Below are positions 35,222 through 43,441 of a stretch of 64,000 nt of DNA, piece after piece. The DNA is from an uncultured Lachnospiraceae bacterium (GTDB lineage Bacteria; Bacillota; Clostridia; Lachnospirales; Lachnospiraceae). Each line of letters starts with the position of its first letter. The stretch's first letter is position 1. The stretch spans positions 8,531-72,530 of the forward strand of contig CAJUGD010000018.1 of NCBI GenBank assembly GCA_910586205.1, in the 5' to 3' direction. A program made the translations under genes and the position numbers. The notes beneath the pieces were generated by a model. That model was not told the origin of the DNA. It made no database searches and worked only from the letters and a program-made list of their open reading frames with translations.

Positions 35222-35355
35222 ATGGATTGTAAGGATGGAAGGATACCTGTGCTGTATAAAAGGCTGTATTTACAATATATAAGGCAGGAAAGGTATCATT
35301 GAGCCTATTGGCGTTTTTGAAGATGAGAATTTTAATTAAGAAGGAAGATATAAGA

Positions 35356-36624
35356 ATGGGAAAAGGATATTACAAGGCGCTGCTTGCAGCAGCAGTCTTA
35401 GCCCTTGCAGGGTGCAGCGGGAAGGAATATGAAAAGATTCAAGGGATTGGAAAAAGTGAGGAAAATCGAATGTTGGAGAAGCAGGAAGATACAGGAAAGC
35501 AGGAAGAAAATCAGGAATGGGAGATTGTGATTTCGGACGATTTGGAGGCAGACGCACAAATGGTTTCCGGCAAATTGGACGGGGAATTGGATTTGACCGG
35601 GGAGGTTCCTTTAGGTGAAGACAGCAGTACAGAGGATGACAGGCTGACGCTTTTATTTTCAGGGGATGTGCTTCTTTCGGATCATGTGCTGAATGCCTAT
35701 GATAAGGCCAACGGGATTCATGGGGTGCTGGATGAGGAATATTGCAGGCAGATTGAAGAATCAGATTTTTTTATGGTGAATCAGGAATTTCCATTTAGTG
35801 ACAGAGGTACAGCAGCAGAGGATAAACAGTATACGTTTCGTCTCCCTACAAAGAGGGCAGCTTTGTTTGGGGAGATGGGGATTGACGGGGTGACGCTGGC
35901 CAATAACCATGCCTTGGATTTTGGACAGGAGGCTCTTTTGGATTCTTGTCAGGTTTTGGACGGCGCAGGGATTCTGCATACAGGTGCAGGAGCAAATCTG
36001 GAGGAAGCCAGGCGTCCGGTGTCAGTGGAGATCAAGGGAAAGAGGATTGCCATAATCGGAGCCACCAGGGTAATACCAGTGGCAGACTGGGCAGCAGGAA
36101 GGCAGCACCCGGGAATGCTGGCAGCTTATGATATGACTGTGCTTTTGGATGAGATCCGGGCCAGAAGGCAGGACCATGATTTCGTGGCAGTGTGTATTCA
36201 TTGGGGAATTGAGCGGGATGAAAGGCCCCAGGAATACCAGAGAACCATGGCAAGGCAGATGATCGATGCAGGGGCGGATCTGGTGGTAGGCTCTCATCCC
36301 CATGTGCTGCAGGGAATGGAATATTATGAGGGAAAGCCGATTGTATATAGCCTGGGGAATTTTGTTTTTGGAAGCTCCATTCCGCGGACAGCGCTGCTGC
36401 AGGTCACATGGGACATAAAGGACGGGGCGGAGATGGGAGAAGATGAACCGGTTCTGCGGCTGATTCCAGGAACCTCTGGGGCAGGATATACCCGGATGCT
36501 GACAGAAGAAGATAAGAGGAGGGAATTTTTTCGGTATATGGAAAGCATTTCTTATGGTGTTTGGTTTGAAGAAGACGGGGAGGTAAAGAAGGATGAGGAT
36601 GGATATAGGGAGGAATCAGAGTAA
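35356..36624 (+). CDS. CapA family lipoprotein (PGA-capsule-type metallophosphatase fold)
   Basis: 422 residues from the ATG at 35356 (GGAAG upstream). Lipobox LAGC with Cys20, then a charged linker to about residue 90. The rest is a PGA_cap/CapA domain of the calcineurin-like metallophosphatase fold: LLFSGDVLLSDHV, VNQEFPFS, LANNHALDFG, IHWGIERDERPQEYQ, GSHPHVLQGMEYYEGKPIVYSLGNFVFG. The prototype takes part in poly-gamma-glutamate capsule synthesis, but many such lipoproteins occur without capsule genes, as here, and their role is unclear. It is anchored outside the membrane. Its TAA shares its last base with the ATG of the following ATPase gene, an unexpected partner. Confidence 0.87.
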   Translation: MGKGYYKALLAAAVLALAGCSGKEYEKIQGIGKSEENRMLEKQEDTGKQEENQEWEIVISDDLEADAQMVSGKLDGELDLTGEVPLGEDSSTEDDRLTLLFSGDVLLSDHVLNAYDKANGIHGVLDEEYCRQIEESDFFMVNQEFPFSDRGTAAEDKQYTFRLPTKRAALFGEMGIDGVTLANNHALDFGQEALLDSCQVLDGAGILHTGAGANLEEARRPVSVEIKGKRIAIIGATRVIPVADWAAGRQHPGMLAAYDMTVLLDEIRARRQDHDFVAVCIHWGIERDERPQEYQRTMARQMIDAGADLVVGSHPHVLQGMEYYEGKPIVYSLGNFVFGSSIPRTALLQVTWDIKDGAEMGEDEPVLRLIPGTSGAGYTRMLTEEDKRREFFRYMESISYGVWFEEDGEVKKDEDGYREESE

Positions 36625-39590
36625 TGGATCAGATAATTTTGGATGAGATGATAAAAAAGATTAAAATGTTAGTAATGCTGAACAAGGATCAGGTGCCAAA
36701 AGGCTCTTTGCTGTGGAATAAAAAGCCGATCAAAGATGTAGATGATTTGATGGATTTTCTAGTAGAATTGTTTAATAAGGAAGAAGATGAAATCCGAAAG
36801 GAACATGAGAAGAAGTTTGTTACAGACGATTATGAGGATGGTGTACGCAGTTTTGCAACAATGCTAATGAGACATTTATTACCTTTCCATAATCAACTGA
36901 AGGACAGGGAAAGCTATAAGGCGCTGTGTAGAAAAAGACATATTGGATATGGTTATTACAATTTAATCAATAACGAACATTTTGAAGGCGAGGAAATTTC
37001 AGATGGCAGTTCTCAGAAATTGTTATATCTTAGTCTGGTAGAATTTTATGATAACTTTTATGGAAGTTTTTATGATAATGAACAGGCTATTGAATTGTTG
37101 TGCAAATTTTATCCCAAGAAGCTTAAGTTGCAAAAGCATGTGCAGAAAATCGTTTCAGCACTCTATACTCATATTTCAACGGCAGGGACTCCTAATGATA
37201 TGGGTTATGCATTTCAGGGAATCAGGAAGATTGAAATGAATATTAGGAATTTGCCTGAATATATTGTATATCCGCTGCTTGACAGGTATTCGTTATATAA
37301 TCTTATCAATCAAAAAATATGTCGGCATCAGATCTTTGCCATAATTGATCATGTAGACTTTACAAAGGACTTGAAAACCACACTAAAATTTTGGTATTTG
37401 GATTCTCTGGTGATTGCAGATATAATGGGTGATTTTCTTTTGGAAAAAGTCAAGGAAGATGAAGGGGAAATAGAGACTCATAACAATTATTATGATTATA
37501 GATTGTCTGATGAAGAATACATTATTACAGTTAAACCATCTACATATTGGAAAAATTTTGTATCTACACGAGAGCGGAAGCTGTTATGGGAAGATAAAGT
37601 GGTTGCTGTAATCCGACTGCAGGACGATCAGATTAGAGTGTATAAGAAAAATACAGAAGAATATGAAAGCTTTCCCTTTATTTATAAGGATTGGCTAATG
37701 GAAGGCTTTGAGGACTCAGAAATCAAAGAAAAGCTTCGCAGTCTTGTATTTGCGGCGGGAACACATAGAACCATGCCTTATGGTTCCATGACGTTTTCTT
37801 TAGCATATTTAGATCATTACAGAGGCTTGCAGGATCAGGTTATTGATTTTAACCATCAATTTATTTATGACAGCGAAGAAAAGCGCTTGAAAAGAAATAC
37901 AGAGACTTCAGACAGGATTCCTCATCTTTACGGAAAGTCCGTATCTTCTTTATCCTGTATTGTGGGAAAGAATGCAAAGGGGAAAACCAGTATTATTGAT
38001 TTTCTTCGGGAGACGTTTTTTAAGATTTTAAAGTTTATACAAGAGCAGCGATTATCTTGTGAGAATGGTTATATAGAGGAGAGGGAGTATGAGGATTATG
38101 GTATTTTGGATAAAAATGCCAGATTTCTAATGGTGTTTTCTTTGGCAGAAAGCTCTTATTTTGTTACCAATATAAAGGGAATAGATTGGGAAAACAGTGA
38201 AGCAGAGCCATTTCACAGGGGGGCATACAGAGCAGTAAATGAACTGAGCAAGGTTGCATACTTTTCTAATCAGTTGAGAGGGGATCAGGCAGATTTGCTG
38301 CTGGATGAACAGAGAGAGGTGGTTTACGATAAGGAAATCAGGGAAAAACGGAATATTTCAAATATAAATAATGATTTCAGACAGGCTGACTATTCGGAAA
38401 AGGAAATTTTTATCGAAAAGCGGAAAGGAATCCGGCAGGCCCAAGAAAAATTAAGAGATGAGAATACTGCCGAAAATCCTGCAGAAGACACAGAAAGGAG
38501 TAAGGGGATTATTAACCGGGATATCTGTTATCAGCTTACATTTCTGGAGAAATCAGGCGCTAAAAAAATATGTAGCTACATTGACGTGAAAGAGGAAAAA
38601 ATATTCCGGCTTGTAAGTCGGGTGTATGGGGAAAAGAAGAAGGAGTTTTTCTTAAAGGATCTGGAAAATCAGAAAGAACCAGTGAATGAGAAGCTTCAAA
38701 TTATAAAGGATCTGGAGGAATTTGCACTGTTTCCGGATACATCTTTAAAATATTTGTCAGCAGGCCAGTATGCAAAGCTTTCTTTTTTGGCGAGACTTCA
38801 CTGGTTTTTGGAGGGGGACTTGAAAGAGATTGAGCGGTATAATGATTTGGCGCAGGAGCAGGTGTTCAGCAGGGGAGATGTTCTATTAGATAATGAGACA
38901 GGGCTTATTTTTATTGATGAAGGAGAAATCTATTATCACCCGGAATGGCAGCGCAGATATGTAAAGCTTTTGCTGGAACTGGTCAATGGGCAGGATAAGA
39001 AAGTTCAGATTGTCATAACAACAAATTCCCCGTTTATGATATCAGATATTTTAAGTGAGGATATTACATATCTGTCAGACGATGAGGCAAAAGAGAAAGA
39101 CAGAGAAAGAAAAGCAGAGTGTACTTTGGGACAAAATATTCACAAGTTGTTGAGAGATAATTTTTTTATGAAGTATACAATCGGGGAATATGCCAGAGAT
39201 ATTATTGAAAACCTTATATTTTGCCTGCAGGAAGATAGTAAACCGGCAGAAAACAACGAAGGTAAGACAGAAAGGAGCGATGAATCGGCACAAAAGAAAA
39301 ACAGCATGACGGCGAAAGAAAAAGATGACCAGAGAAAAAGGGATATGGACGAGAAAATGAGGATTTATTTTGATGAAGTTAAAATGGACTATAATACATT
39401 CCGTTTATTGATTGACCGGATCGGAGAGCCTGTTTACAGGGAAAGCTTAAGAAAAATGTTGGATCTATCGCCGTTTGCAAAGGAGGATAAAGCCATAAAA
39501 AGACAGATTGAGGAACTGGAAGCCGCGCAGAGGGAGCTGCAGGACAAGATAAGTAAACTTAAGGAAACTAAAGGAGAAGACGAAAATTGA
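36624..39590 (+). CDS. ABC/SMC-type ATPase with long novel N-terminus, PtuA-like
   Basis: 988 residues. The N-terminal 430 residues are unrecognised and mostly helical, with no membrane segment. The ATPase core follows: Walker A GKNAKGKTS (448-456), a long insertion between the halves (about 570-690, highly charged), ABC signature LSAGQ (711-715), Walker B LIFIDEGE (761-768, Asp765-Glu766) and the switch motif TTNSPF (799-804), as in AAA_21/OLD-like and PtuA ATPases. Residues 955-985 are a predicted coiled coil. It overlaps CapA by one base and the HNH gene by four. An ATPase plus HNH pair is the Septu (PtuAB) anti-phage layout, but PtuA is usually about half this size. No TOPRIM domain was seen, arguing against GajA. 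Codon use is A+T rich compared with its neighbours. Confidence 0.75.
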   Translation: MDQIILDEMIKKIKMLVMLNKDQVPKGSLLWNKKPIKDVDDLMDFLVELFNKEEDEIRKEHEKKFVTDDYEDGVRSFATMLMRHLLPFHNQLKDRESYKALCRKRHIGYGYYNLINNEHFEGEEISDGSSQKLLYLSLVEFYDNFYGSFYDNEQAIELLCKFYPKKLKLQKHVQKIVSALYTHISTAGTPNDMGYAFQGIRKIEMNIRNLPEYIVYPLLDRYSLYNLINQKICRHQIFAIIDHVDFTKDLKTTLKFWYLDSLVIADIMGDFLLEKVKEDEGEIETHNNYYDYRLSDEEYIITVKPSTYWKNFVSTRERKLLWEDKVVAVIRLQDDQIRVYKKNTEEYESFPFIYKDWLMEGFEDSEIKEKLRSLVFAAGTHRTMPYGSMTFSLAYLDHYRGLQDQVIDFNHQFIYDSEEKRLKRNTETSDRIPHLYGKSVSSLSCIVGKNAKGKTSIIDFLRETFFKILKFIQEQRLSCENGYIEEREYEDYGILDKNARFLMVFSLAESSYFVTNIKGIDWENSEAEPFHRGAYRAVNELSKVAYFSNQLRGDQADLLLDEQREVVYDKEIREKRNISNINNDFRQADYSEKEIFIEKRKGIRQAQEKLRDENTAENPAEDTERSKGIINRDICYQLTFLEKSGAKKICSYIDVKEEKIFRLVSRVYGEKKKEFFLKDLENQKEPVNEKLQIIKDLEEFALFPDTSLKYLSAGQYAKLSFLARLHWFLEGDLKEIERYNDLAQEQVFSRGDVLLDNETGLIFIDEGEIYYHPEWQRRYVKLLLELVNGQDKKVQIVITTNSPFMISDILSEDITYLSDDEAKEKDRERKAECTLGQNIHKLLRDNFFMKYTIGEYARDIIENLIFCLQEDSKPAENNEGKTERSDESAQKKNSMTAKEKDDQRKRDMDEKMRIYFDEVKMDYNTFRLLIDRIGEPVYRESLRKMLDLSPFAKEDKAIKRQIEELEAAQRELQDKISKLKETKGEDEN

Positions 39591-40531
39591 TAGGACTGAA
39601 TCGCTACTCAGAGGGATTTCAACAAGATTATTGGGAAACAGTGGAGAAGAAATTATTTCCATCCAAAAAAGAAAAGGAAGCTGAACAGAAGCTGATATTG
39701 GATAGCTGCAGAAAGTTTCTTCCGAATGATTTTTTTGATTCTGAGACGCCGTCATTGAAAGAACTTGTACTGGCTCCTTTTAAAAAATTGAAAGAGGCGC
39801 GATTATACATAGAACATACTTCTAAGAAGCAGATGAGGGAGGAATGCTTTGATCCAAGGAGTAAAAATAAATCCCAGATTAATGATTTGTATTTTAAAAT
39901 TTATGAAGCATTTGACAAGGTGGCAGATTCACAAAAGAACAAGACTTCTATGAGAGTAAGAATGGTGGCAGCGGCTGATATAACCGTATGTCCGTATTGT
40001 AACCGGGATTATATTAATTGCAGGGCAGAGACTGTAGCAGGAGCTCAGTTGGACCACTTTTTCAGCAGATCAGAATATCCGGTATTTGCCGTTTGCCTAT
40101 ACAATCTTGTCCCGGTATGTGCAAATTGCAACAGGGTAAAAAGCGCAAAGTCTGAAGAATTTGCTTCTCCGTTTGATGAGACAATCGATTGGGACAAAGA
40201 GATAACATTTAATTATAAATTGGACGGGCTGGATGTGACAGAGATTGAGATTAAATCGGATAATAAGGCAATAAAAAATAATATAGCTGCCATGCGTATC
40301 AAGGCGGCATATCAGATCCATACTCTTGAGATAATGGAATTACGGGAAAAGACGAAAGCTTATTCAGACAGTCAAATAGAGGAAATCCGGGATGTTCTGC
40401 ATTGTCTGAACATCTCGGATGAAGAAATCAAGAGAATTGTATTTGGTAAGGAGATCATGCCAGAGGATATGAGAAAAAAGCCTCTTGGAAAGCTACTTCG
40501 TGATATACATAAGGACTTAAAGATCTACTGA
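39587..40531 (+). CDS. HNH endonuclease, PtuB-like
   Basis: 314 residues, starting with TTG at 39587 inside the ATPase stop (TTGATAG); GGAG lies ten bases upstream. A treble-clef HNH nuclease: zinc pairs CPYC (135-138) and CANC (178-181), the catalytic stretch QLDHFFSRSEYP with Asp156-His157, and the Asn173 region YNLVPVC. Residues 1-120 are helical and charged, and residues 205-314 are a C-terminal helical region; neither was recognised. Such nucleases cut DNA or tRNA once licensed by a partner ATPase. The four-base overlap indicates coupled synthesis with the ATPase, in line with a toxic effector kept in stoichiometry. The best match known to me is PtuB of Septu; retron effectors also use this pair, but no reverse transcriptase is nearby. 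Confidence 0.8.
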   Translation: MIGLNRYSEGFQQDYWETVEKKLFPSKKEKEAEQKLILDSCRKFLPNDFFDSETPSLKELVLAPFKKLKEARLYIEHTSKKQMREECFDPRSKNKSQINDLYFKIYEAFDKVADSQKNKTSMRVRMVAAADITVCPYCNRDYINCRAETVAGAQLDHFFSRSEYPVFAVCLYNLVPVCANCNRVKSAKSEEFASPFDETIDWDKEITFNYKLDGLDVTEIEIKSDNKAIKNNIAAMRIKAAYQIHTLEIMELREKTKAYSDSQIEEIRDVLHCLNISDEEIKRIVFGKEIMPEDMRKKPLGKLLRDIHKDLKIY

Positions 40532-40548
40532 ACAGGCAGCAGATCCTT

Positions 40549-41538
40549 TTAGGGATTGCCGGAAAGGCAGGCGCAGCCCTGGGTAATGCCTCGTTCTCGG
40601 AACCGCCTGGTTAATGTGTTGAGAACACGGCGCTTGTCAGCGCTCCATAAGGGGGCAAGGAGCAGGCGTTTGGGGCCGTCACCGGTGAGGCGGTGGATGA
40701 CAATGCGGGGAGGCAGAAGGGCTATACAGTCAATAACCAGGTCAACATATTCGTCCATGGTGAGTACGGGAAAAGGGCATTGCCGGTATTGTGTGGCAAG
40801 GTCTGTTTCTGAGAGGATGTGGAGCAGGTGGAGCTTGATTCCTTGAATGTCCTGACGGGCAAGGTATTGGACTGTATCTAACATTTTTTGCCGGGTTTCT
40901 GAAGGAAGACCAAGGATTACATGGACAATCGCTTCTAAGCCGCAGCCGCGCAGGCGGCTGAGGGCATCTTCAAAGCAGGCAAGCTCATAGCCACGGCGCA
41001 TCCAGGCGGCAGTGTCATCGTGGATGGTCTGAAGTCCCAGCTCCAGCCATACAGGTTTAATAAGGTTTAGCTCTGCACAGAGTTGTAAAACCTCATCCGG
41101 CAGGCAGTCGGGGCGGGTGGCCACGGAGAGGATCTGTACATGAGGGTGACGGATGGCCGCCGTATACAGAGTGCGCAGGTAGGAAACAGGGGCATAGGTG
41201 TTGGTGTAGGACTGGAAGTAAGCTATGTATCCTGGGGGCGCACAGCCAAGTTTATGGCGGATTTTGGATGCAGCATGTTCTATCTGGCTGTGTACAAATT
41301 GGGTAAGAAGGGTTTCATGCATTTCAGGGGAGAAATGGGCAGGGGATTTAAAGAACAGCGGCTCGGCAAATTCTCCGGATCCTCCGTCGCTGCAGAAAAT
41401 ACAGCCGCGGGTGTCTAAGGATCCGTCCCGATTGGGGCAGGTCATGCCTCCGTCCAGGGCAATTTTATAGATTTTTGTGCCGAAGCGCAGTTTCATTTCA
41501 TAATCCAGAGAGTGGTATGGCTTGTCGTTCCAGGTCAT
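40549..41538 (-). CDS. TIGR01212-type radical SAM protein (YhcC-like)
   Basis: 329 residues. The N-terminus YHSLDYEMKLRFGTKIYKIALD and the Cys cluster TCPNRDGSLDTRGCIFCSDG (first Cys at 34) form the characteristic widely spaced iron-sulfur site of the TIGR01212/YhcC family, in which the CxxxCxxC motif of other radical SAM enzymes is extended. Further conserved parts are GYIAYFQSYTNTYAP, SVATRPDCLPDE, WLELGLQTIHDDT and GLEAIVHVILGLPSE. It generates a 5'-deoxyadenosyl radical, but its substrate is not established. It converges on the HNH gene with an 18-base gap and no clear terminator between them. Confidence 0.9.
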   Translation of the reverse strand: MTWNDKPYHSLDYEMKLRFGTKIYKIALDGGMTCPNRDGSLDTRGCIFCSDGGSGEFAEPLFFKSPAHFSPEMHETLLTQFVHSQIEHAASKIRHKLGCAPPGYIAYFQSYTNTYAPVSYLRTLYTAAIRHPHVQILSVATRPDCLPDEVLQLCAELNLIKPVWLELGLQTIHDDTAAWMRRGYELACFEDALSRLRGCGLEAIVHVILGLPSETRQKMLDTVQYLARQDIQGIKLHLLHILSETDLATQYRQCPFPVLTMDEYVDLVIDCIALLPPRIVIHRLTGDGPKRLLLAPLWSADKRRVLNTLTRRFRERGITQGCACLSGNP

Positions 41539-41835
41539 GGTGGTTTTCCTTGTGCAATAAAGAGATTAAGAGCGCCGTGTTTAAGGTAAATAGGTTGTGG
41601 CTTTATGGTTTAAGTATAAACCAGGGGGGAAAGGTTGGCAATGGGTTATTCTTATCATAAGCAGTTACATTCACGGGGTTACTGTGCGCCTCCGGAGGAT
41701 GCACACAAAATGCCAAAAACGTGCATTTTGGCGCTGTACGGTCAGCGCAGCAAGTGCGCAGACCTATTTCGGAGGATTCGAGACTTTCACAGTACAATTT
41801 TTATCAGAATCACGCAATAAAATGGAAGATAGTTA
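41539..41835. other. Intergenic region without recognised genes
   Basis: Several short overlapping frames (60-102 codons) occur on both strands but have no ribosome site, conserved motif or plausible composition. An 8-bp hairpin with arms CAAAATGC/GCATTTTG lies near 41706-41740. Ribosome site and promoter of the radical SAM gene should lie at the left end, but no clear -10/-35 pair was found. Confidence 0.5.
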
Positions 41836-41865
41836 TTGTATACCCATGTTATTTTGTGATATACT
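41836..41865 (+). promoter_or_regulatory. Promoter of the galactokinase-family gene
   Basis: TTGTAT (41836-41841), 18 bases, TATACT (41860-41865). The transcript would start near 41872 and carry a 126-base leader. Confidence 0.6.
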
Positions 41866-41921
41866 TTTTCAGACAACAGCAACATGGATGCTGGCGCAGT
41901 TTTGAGATATCTGTTACATAG

Positions 41922-41959
41922 AGCCATAAGGTGACTCACATTTGGTTTATGGCTTTTTA
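41922..41959 (+). terminator. Leader terminator or attenuator before the galactokinase-family gene
   Basis: Stem AGCCATAA (41922-41929) / TTATGGCT (41947-41954), 17-base loop, then TTTTT. It lies between the predicted start site and the coding region, so it either attenuates this gene or belongs to an unrecognised short transcript. Confidence 0.6.
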
Positions 41960-41997
41960 GGGGCAGAGGGATTTCTTGAGACGCAGAAAGGAGAAAA

Positions 41998-43293
41998 ATG
42001 AGAGCAGACGAGACATTGCAGCTTTTAGGCAGTGAACAAGCAAAAAGCCTGATGGTAAAGCTTTACGGTGAAAAGCAGGCAGAGGAGAATACCGAGAGAT
42101 ACCGGCAGATGGTCATGAAGTTTAAGGAGACCTATGGAGACCGTGATATTCTGATGTTCAGCTCTCCTGGAAGGACTGAGATCAGCGGCAATCATACAGA
42201 TCACAATCACGGAAAGGTTCTGGCAGGAAGCATTAATCTGGATTGTGTCGGAGTTGCGGCCCGGAATGATTCCTCGGTAGTAAATCTGGTCAGTGAGACG
42301 TTTAACCAGAAGTTTAGTATTGATATTAAAGATCTGGAGCCTAGTGAAAGGAAAGCGGGCACAGAAGATTTGGTCAGAGGGCTTTTACAGGGATTTCAGG
42401 AATCCGGATATGAAATTGGCGGGTTTGACGCATATATTACCAGTAATGTGATCAGCTCTGCAGGGGTCAGCTCCTCTGCGTCTTTTGAGATGTTATTATG
42501 TTCCATGATCAATACGTTTTTTAATCATGGACGCATGGACACAGTGGCGTATTCCCATGTGGGGAAATATGCTGAGAATATTTACTGGGATAAGGCATCC
42601 GGGCTATTAGATCAGATGGCTTGTGCAGTGGGTGGTTTGATCACCATTGACTTTAAGGACCCAGCGGCTCCGGTAGTGGAAAAGATTGATTTTGATTTTT
42701 CTTCTCAGGGTCATAGCCTGATTATTGTACAGACAGGAAAGGGCCATGCGGACCTTAGTGCAGATTATTCTTCTGTGCCTGCAGAGATGAAAAAGGTGGC
42801 AGAGTATTTTGGCAAGGAGGTCTGTGCAGAGATCACAGAGGAGCAGGTGATTGGGAACTTAAAGGGCGTCCGGGAGTTTGCCGGGGATCGCTCGGTCATG
42901 CGGGCCCTTCATTTCTTTGAGGAGAATAAGCGGGTAGAGGCAGAGGTGGCTGCTTTGAAGGAAGGCAGATTCCAGGATTTTCTGGAGGGAATCACAGCAT
43001 CTGGCAATTCTTCCTGGAAGTGGCTGCAGAACTGCTATACCAATGCAGCGTATCAGGAGCAGGGGATTACAGTGGCTCTGGCCTTGACAGAGCTGTTTAT
43101 TAAAGATAAGAAAAAGGGAGCATGCAGGATTCACGGAGGCGGGTTTGCCGGAGTGATTATGGCAATGCTGCCAGATGATATTGTAGAGGAGTATGTGGAG
43201 TATATTGAGGCTGCTTTAGGGGAGGGCAGCGCTTATCGAATGAGTATTCGTCCTTATGGGGCTATTTGTGTTAATGAAGTGATGGAGGGGTAA
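41998..43293 (+). CDS. galK: Galactokinase-family GHMP kinase
   Basis: 431 residues of the GHMP kinase superfamily. Motif 1 is a variant galactokinase signature, GRTEISGNHTDHNHG, in place of GRxNLIGEHTDYxxG; this form is common in clostridial proteins annotated as galactokinase. The ATP loop ISSAGVSSSASFE (around residue 155) and the C-terminal RIHGGGFAGVIMAMLP are present, as is DQMACAVGG. It probably phosphorylates galactose or a related sugar at C1. No galT, galE or transporter is adjacent, so galactose itself is an inference. Ribosome site AAAGGAG. Confidence 0.82.
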   Translation: MRADETLQLLGSEQAKSLMVKLYGEKQAEENTERYRQMVMKFKETYGDRDILMFSSPGRTEISGNHTDHNHGKVLAGSINLDCVGVAARNDSSVVNLVSETFNQKFSIDIKDLEPSERKAGTEDLVRGLLQGFQESGYEIGGFDAYITSNVISSAGVSSSASFEMLLCSMINTFFNHGRMDTVAYSHVGKYAENIYWDKASGLLDQMACAVGGLITIDFKDPAAPVVEKIDFDFSSQGHSLIIVQTGKGHADLSADYSSVPAEMKKVAEYFGKEVCAEITEEQVIGNLKGVREFAGDRSVMRALHFFEENKRVEAEVAALKEGRFQDFLEGITASGNSSWKWLQNCYTNAAYQEQGITVALALTELFIKDKKKGACRIHGGGFAGVIMAMLPDDIVEEYVEYIEAALGEGSAYRMSIRPYGAICVNEVMEG

Positions 43294-43300
43294 GTCAGAG

Positions 43301-43335
43301 CGCCATATGCCTGAGAATTTTGCAGGCATATGGCG
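43301..43335 (+). terminator. Hairpin after the galactokinase-family gene
   Basis: Perfect 13-bp stem CGCCATATGCCTG (43301-43313) / CAGGCATATGGCG (43323-43335) with a 9-base loop but no T-run. It may be a weak terminator, a processing site, or a protein-binding palindrome. Confidence 0.55.
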
Positions 43336-43441
43336 ATGTGTTGTGTGGGAGATAGGATCCTGGTTTTGAAAGCAAAGGGGAGCGGGGAGCGGAAAAGAAG
43401 GATGTTTAAGAGGCAGAGGCATACTGCAGAGTGTGGACGGA

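Noticed and set aside
36624..40531. Retron or Gabija system
   Set aside because: No reverse transcriptase or msr/msd-like sequence is nearby, and no TOPRIM domain or UvrD-like partner was seen; the nuclease is HNH.
41597..41905. 102-codon plus-strand frame before the galactokinase-family gene
   Set aside because: No ribosome site, and it overlaps the predicted promoter; composition not protein-like.
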